Translations under genes and position numbers: made by a program
Shown here: positions 63,476 through 64,000 of the stretch, one piece after another
Layout of the letters: every line of letters begins with the position of its first letter
How positions within the stretch are numbered: position 1 is the first letter of the stretch
NCBI RefSeq assembly: GCF_002982075.1
Contig: NZ_PUEJ01000007.1
Location: forward strand, 1 to 64,000
Direction of reading: 5' to 3'
Length of the DNA stretch: 64,000 nucleotides
Source: Labrys okinawensis
GTDB lineage: Bacteria > Pseudomonadota > Alphaproteobacteria > Rhizobiales > Labraceae
Notes under the pieces: generated by a model
Database searches by the model: none
Seen by the model: only the letters and a program-made list of their open reading frames with translations
Told to the model about the DNA's origin: nothing

Positions 63476-64000
63476 GCGCCCTCACCTTCCGCCTGCGCGA
63501 AGCCCCGCCCGAACGCCTCGATCTCTCGGGCCTGGTGCCGCATCGCATCGGCGCCTTGTCGCTTTCGGACATTGAAAGGCTGCCGATCGGTACCTCGCGG
63601 ATCGGTGTGGCGGTGGCCGATATCTTCACAGTCAGTGAGGGCGAACGCGGCGAAATCCGCTTCCAGGGCGGGTCATCCCGCTTCGATCTGCTGGGTGCCG
63701 GGCTCGAATCGGGCCAGCTGACGGTGGAGGGCGATGTCGGCCAGCGGCTCGGCCAGGCGATGCGGGGCGGCTCGATCGAGATCACCGGCAATGCAGGGCC
63801 GTTTGCGGCCAGCGCGGCGACGGGCGGGCTCGTGCGTATCGCCGGCCATGCGGACGAGCGTGCCGGCGGCGCCATCCATGGCGCGATGCATGGTCTCGAC
63901 GGCGCCACCCTCGTGATCGAGGGCGACGCGGGCGACAGGCTGGGCGAGCGCATGCGGCGAGGGCTGATCCTCGTCGGCGGGCGAGCGGGCGACTATGTCG
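63472..64000 (+). CDS. fhcC: Formyltransferase/hydrolase complex subunit C, 3' end outside window
   Basis: A frame starts with an ATG in the ATGA overlap with fhcD and stays open to the right edge (176 codons seen). It begins MSALTFRLREAPPERLDLSGL and contains the parallel beta-helix repeats G-x-x-G-x-x-[ML]-x-x-G of the FwdC/GltS-C family: LTVEGDVGQRLGQAMRGGSIEITGNAG, LVRIAGHADERAGGAIHGAMHG and LVIEGDAGDRLGERMRRGLILVGG. It is the structural subunit of the Fhc complex; about 80-100 residues are expected to follow beyond the window. Confidence 0.93.
   Translation, partial: MSALTFRLREAPPERLDLSGLVPHRIGALSLSDIERLPIGTSRIGVAVADIFTVSEGERGEIRFQGGSSRFDLLGAGLESGQLTVEGDVGQRLGQAMRGGSIEITGNAGPFAASAATGGLVRIAGHADERAGGAIHGAMHGLDGATLVIEGDAGDRLGERMRRGLILVGGRAGDYV

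Overview
The window is GC-rich and gene-dense. It reads as chromosome of a methylotrophic alphaproteobacterium, most likely Hyphomicrobiales (Rhizobiales). Three things support this: a complete bacterial tetrahydromethanopterin (H4MPT)/methanofuran formaldehyde-oxidation island, a PQQ-alcohol-oxidation-associated ABC cluster, and short palindromic intergenic repeats of the kinds common in this group. Species cannot be read from the sequence. No rRNA, tRNA, transposase, integrase or CRISPR array was seen.

Layout. (1) 1-3.3 kb: a strong leftward promoter at the left edge, a small secreted protein, a glycine-zipper lipoprotein and a LysR regulator. (2) 3.3-6 kb: an MHS-type transporter and an agmatinase-family ureohydrolase, divergent from lysR across a clear LysR-type operator. 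(3) 6-24.6 kb: an iron-siderophore uptake block. A leftward operon runs receptor-exbB-exbD-tonB-fhuC, a rightward run holds fhuD-fhuB-ABC exporter-like protein, then fecI, fecR, and a transducing receptor with fhuD-fhuB-fhuF. Only one importer ATPase serves two FhuD/FhuB pairs, and no siderophore synthesis genes are present, so this looks like xenosiderophore scavenging. (4) 24.6-35.1 kb: a K+-channel-like protein with a zinc-ribbon tail, then a peptide/opine-type ABC transporter with an amidohydrolase, a RidA protein, a SelA-like PLP enzyme and an IclR regulator, which together look like a catabolic operon for an N-acylated or dipeptide-like amino compound. (5) 35.1-41.2 kb: an accessory, repeat-rich stretch with terC, a ppa fragment, an AT-rich island carrying a LuxR-type regulator, a dienelactone hydrolase, a CPCC protein and several palindromic elements.

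(6) 41.2-46.4 kb: a leftward operon of genes known to accompany PQQ-dependent alcohol oxidation: a periplasmic binding protein, a YVTN beta-propeller, a START-like secreted protein, an ABC-2 ATPase and permease, and a secreted hypothetical. (7) 46.5-64 kb: the H4MPT island. Genes for cofactor synthesis (MfnB-like, kinase, flavoprotein, DHPS-like, DUF447, hydantoinase-like, HisA-like, CitG-like, two ATP-grasp enzymes, beta-RFAP synthase) are interleaved with the pathway enzymes fae, mtdB, mch and fhcBADC; fhcC runs off the right end. Fae condenses formaldehyde with H4MPT, MtdB and Mch oxidise and cyclise the C1 unit, and the Fhc complex moves it through methanofuran to formate. Most genes overlap by 1-35 bases, so translational coupling is pervasive.

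The most interesting items are the pairing of an importer-type binding protein with an export-type ABC permease in the PQQ cluster, the several unassigned enzymes in the cofactor island, a roughly 100-bp two-hairpin repeat family with compensatory stem changes, and repeats that have supplied the 3' ends of genes.
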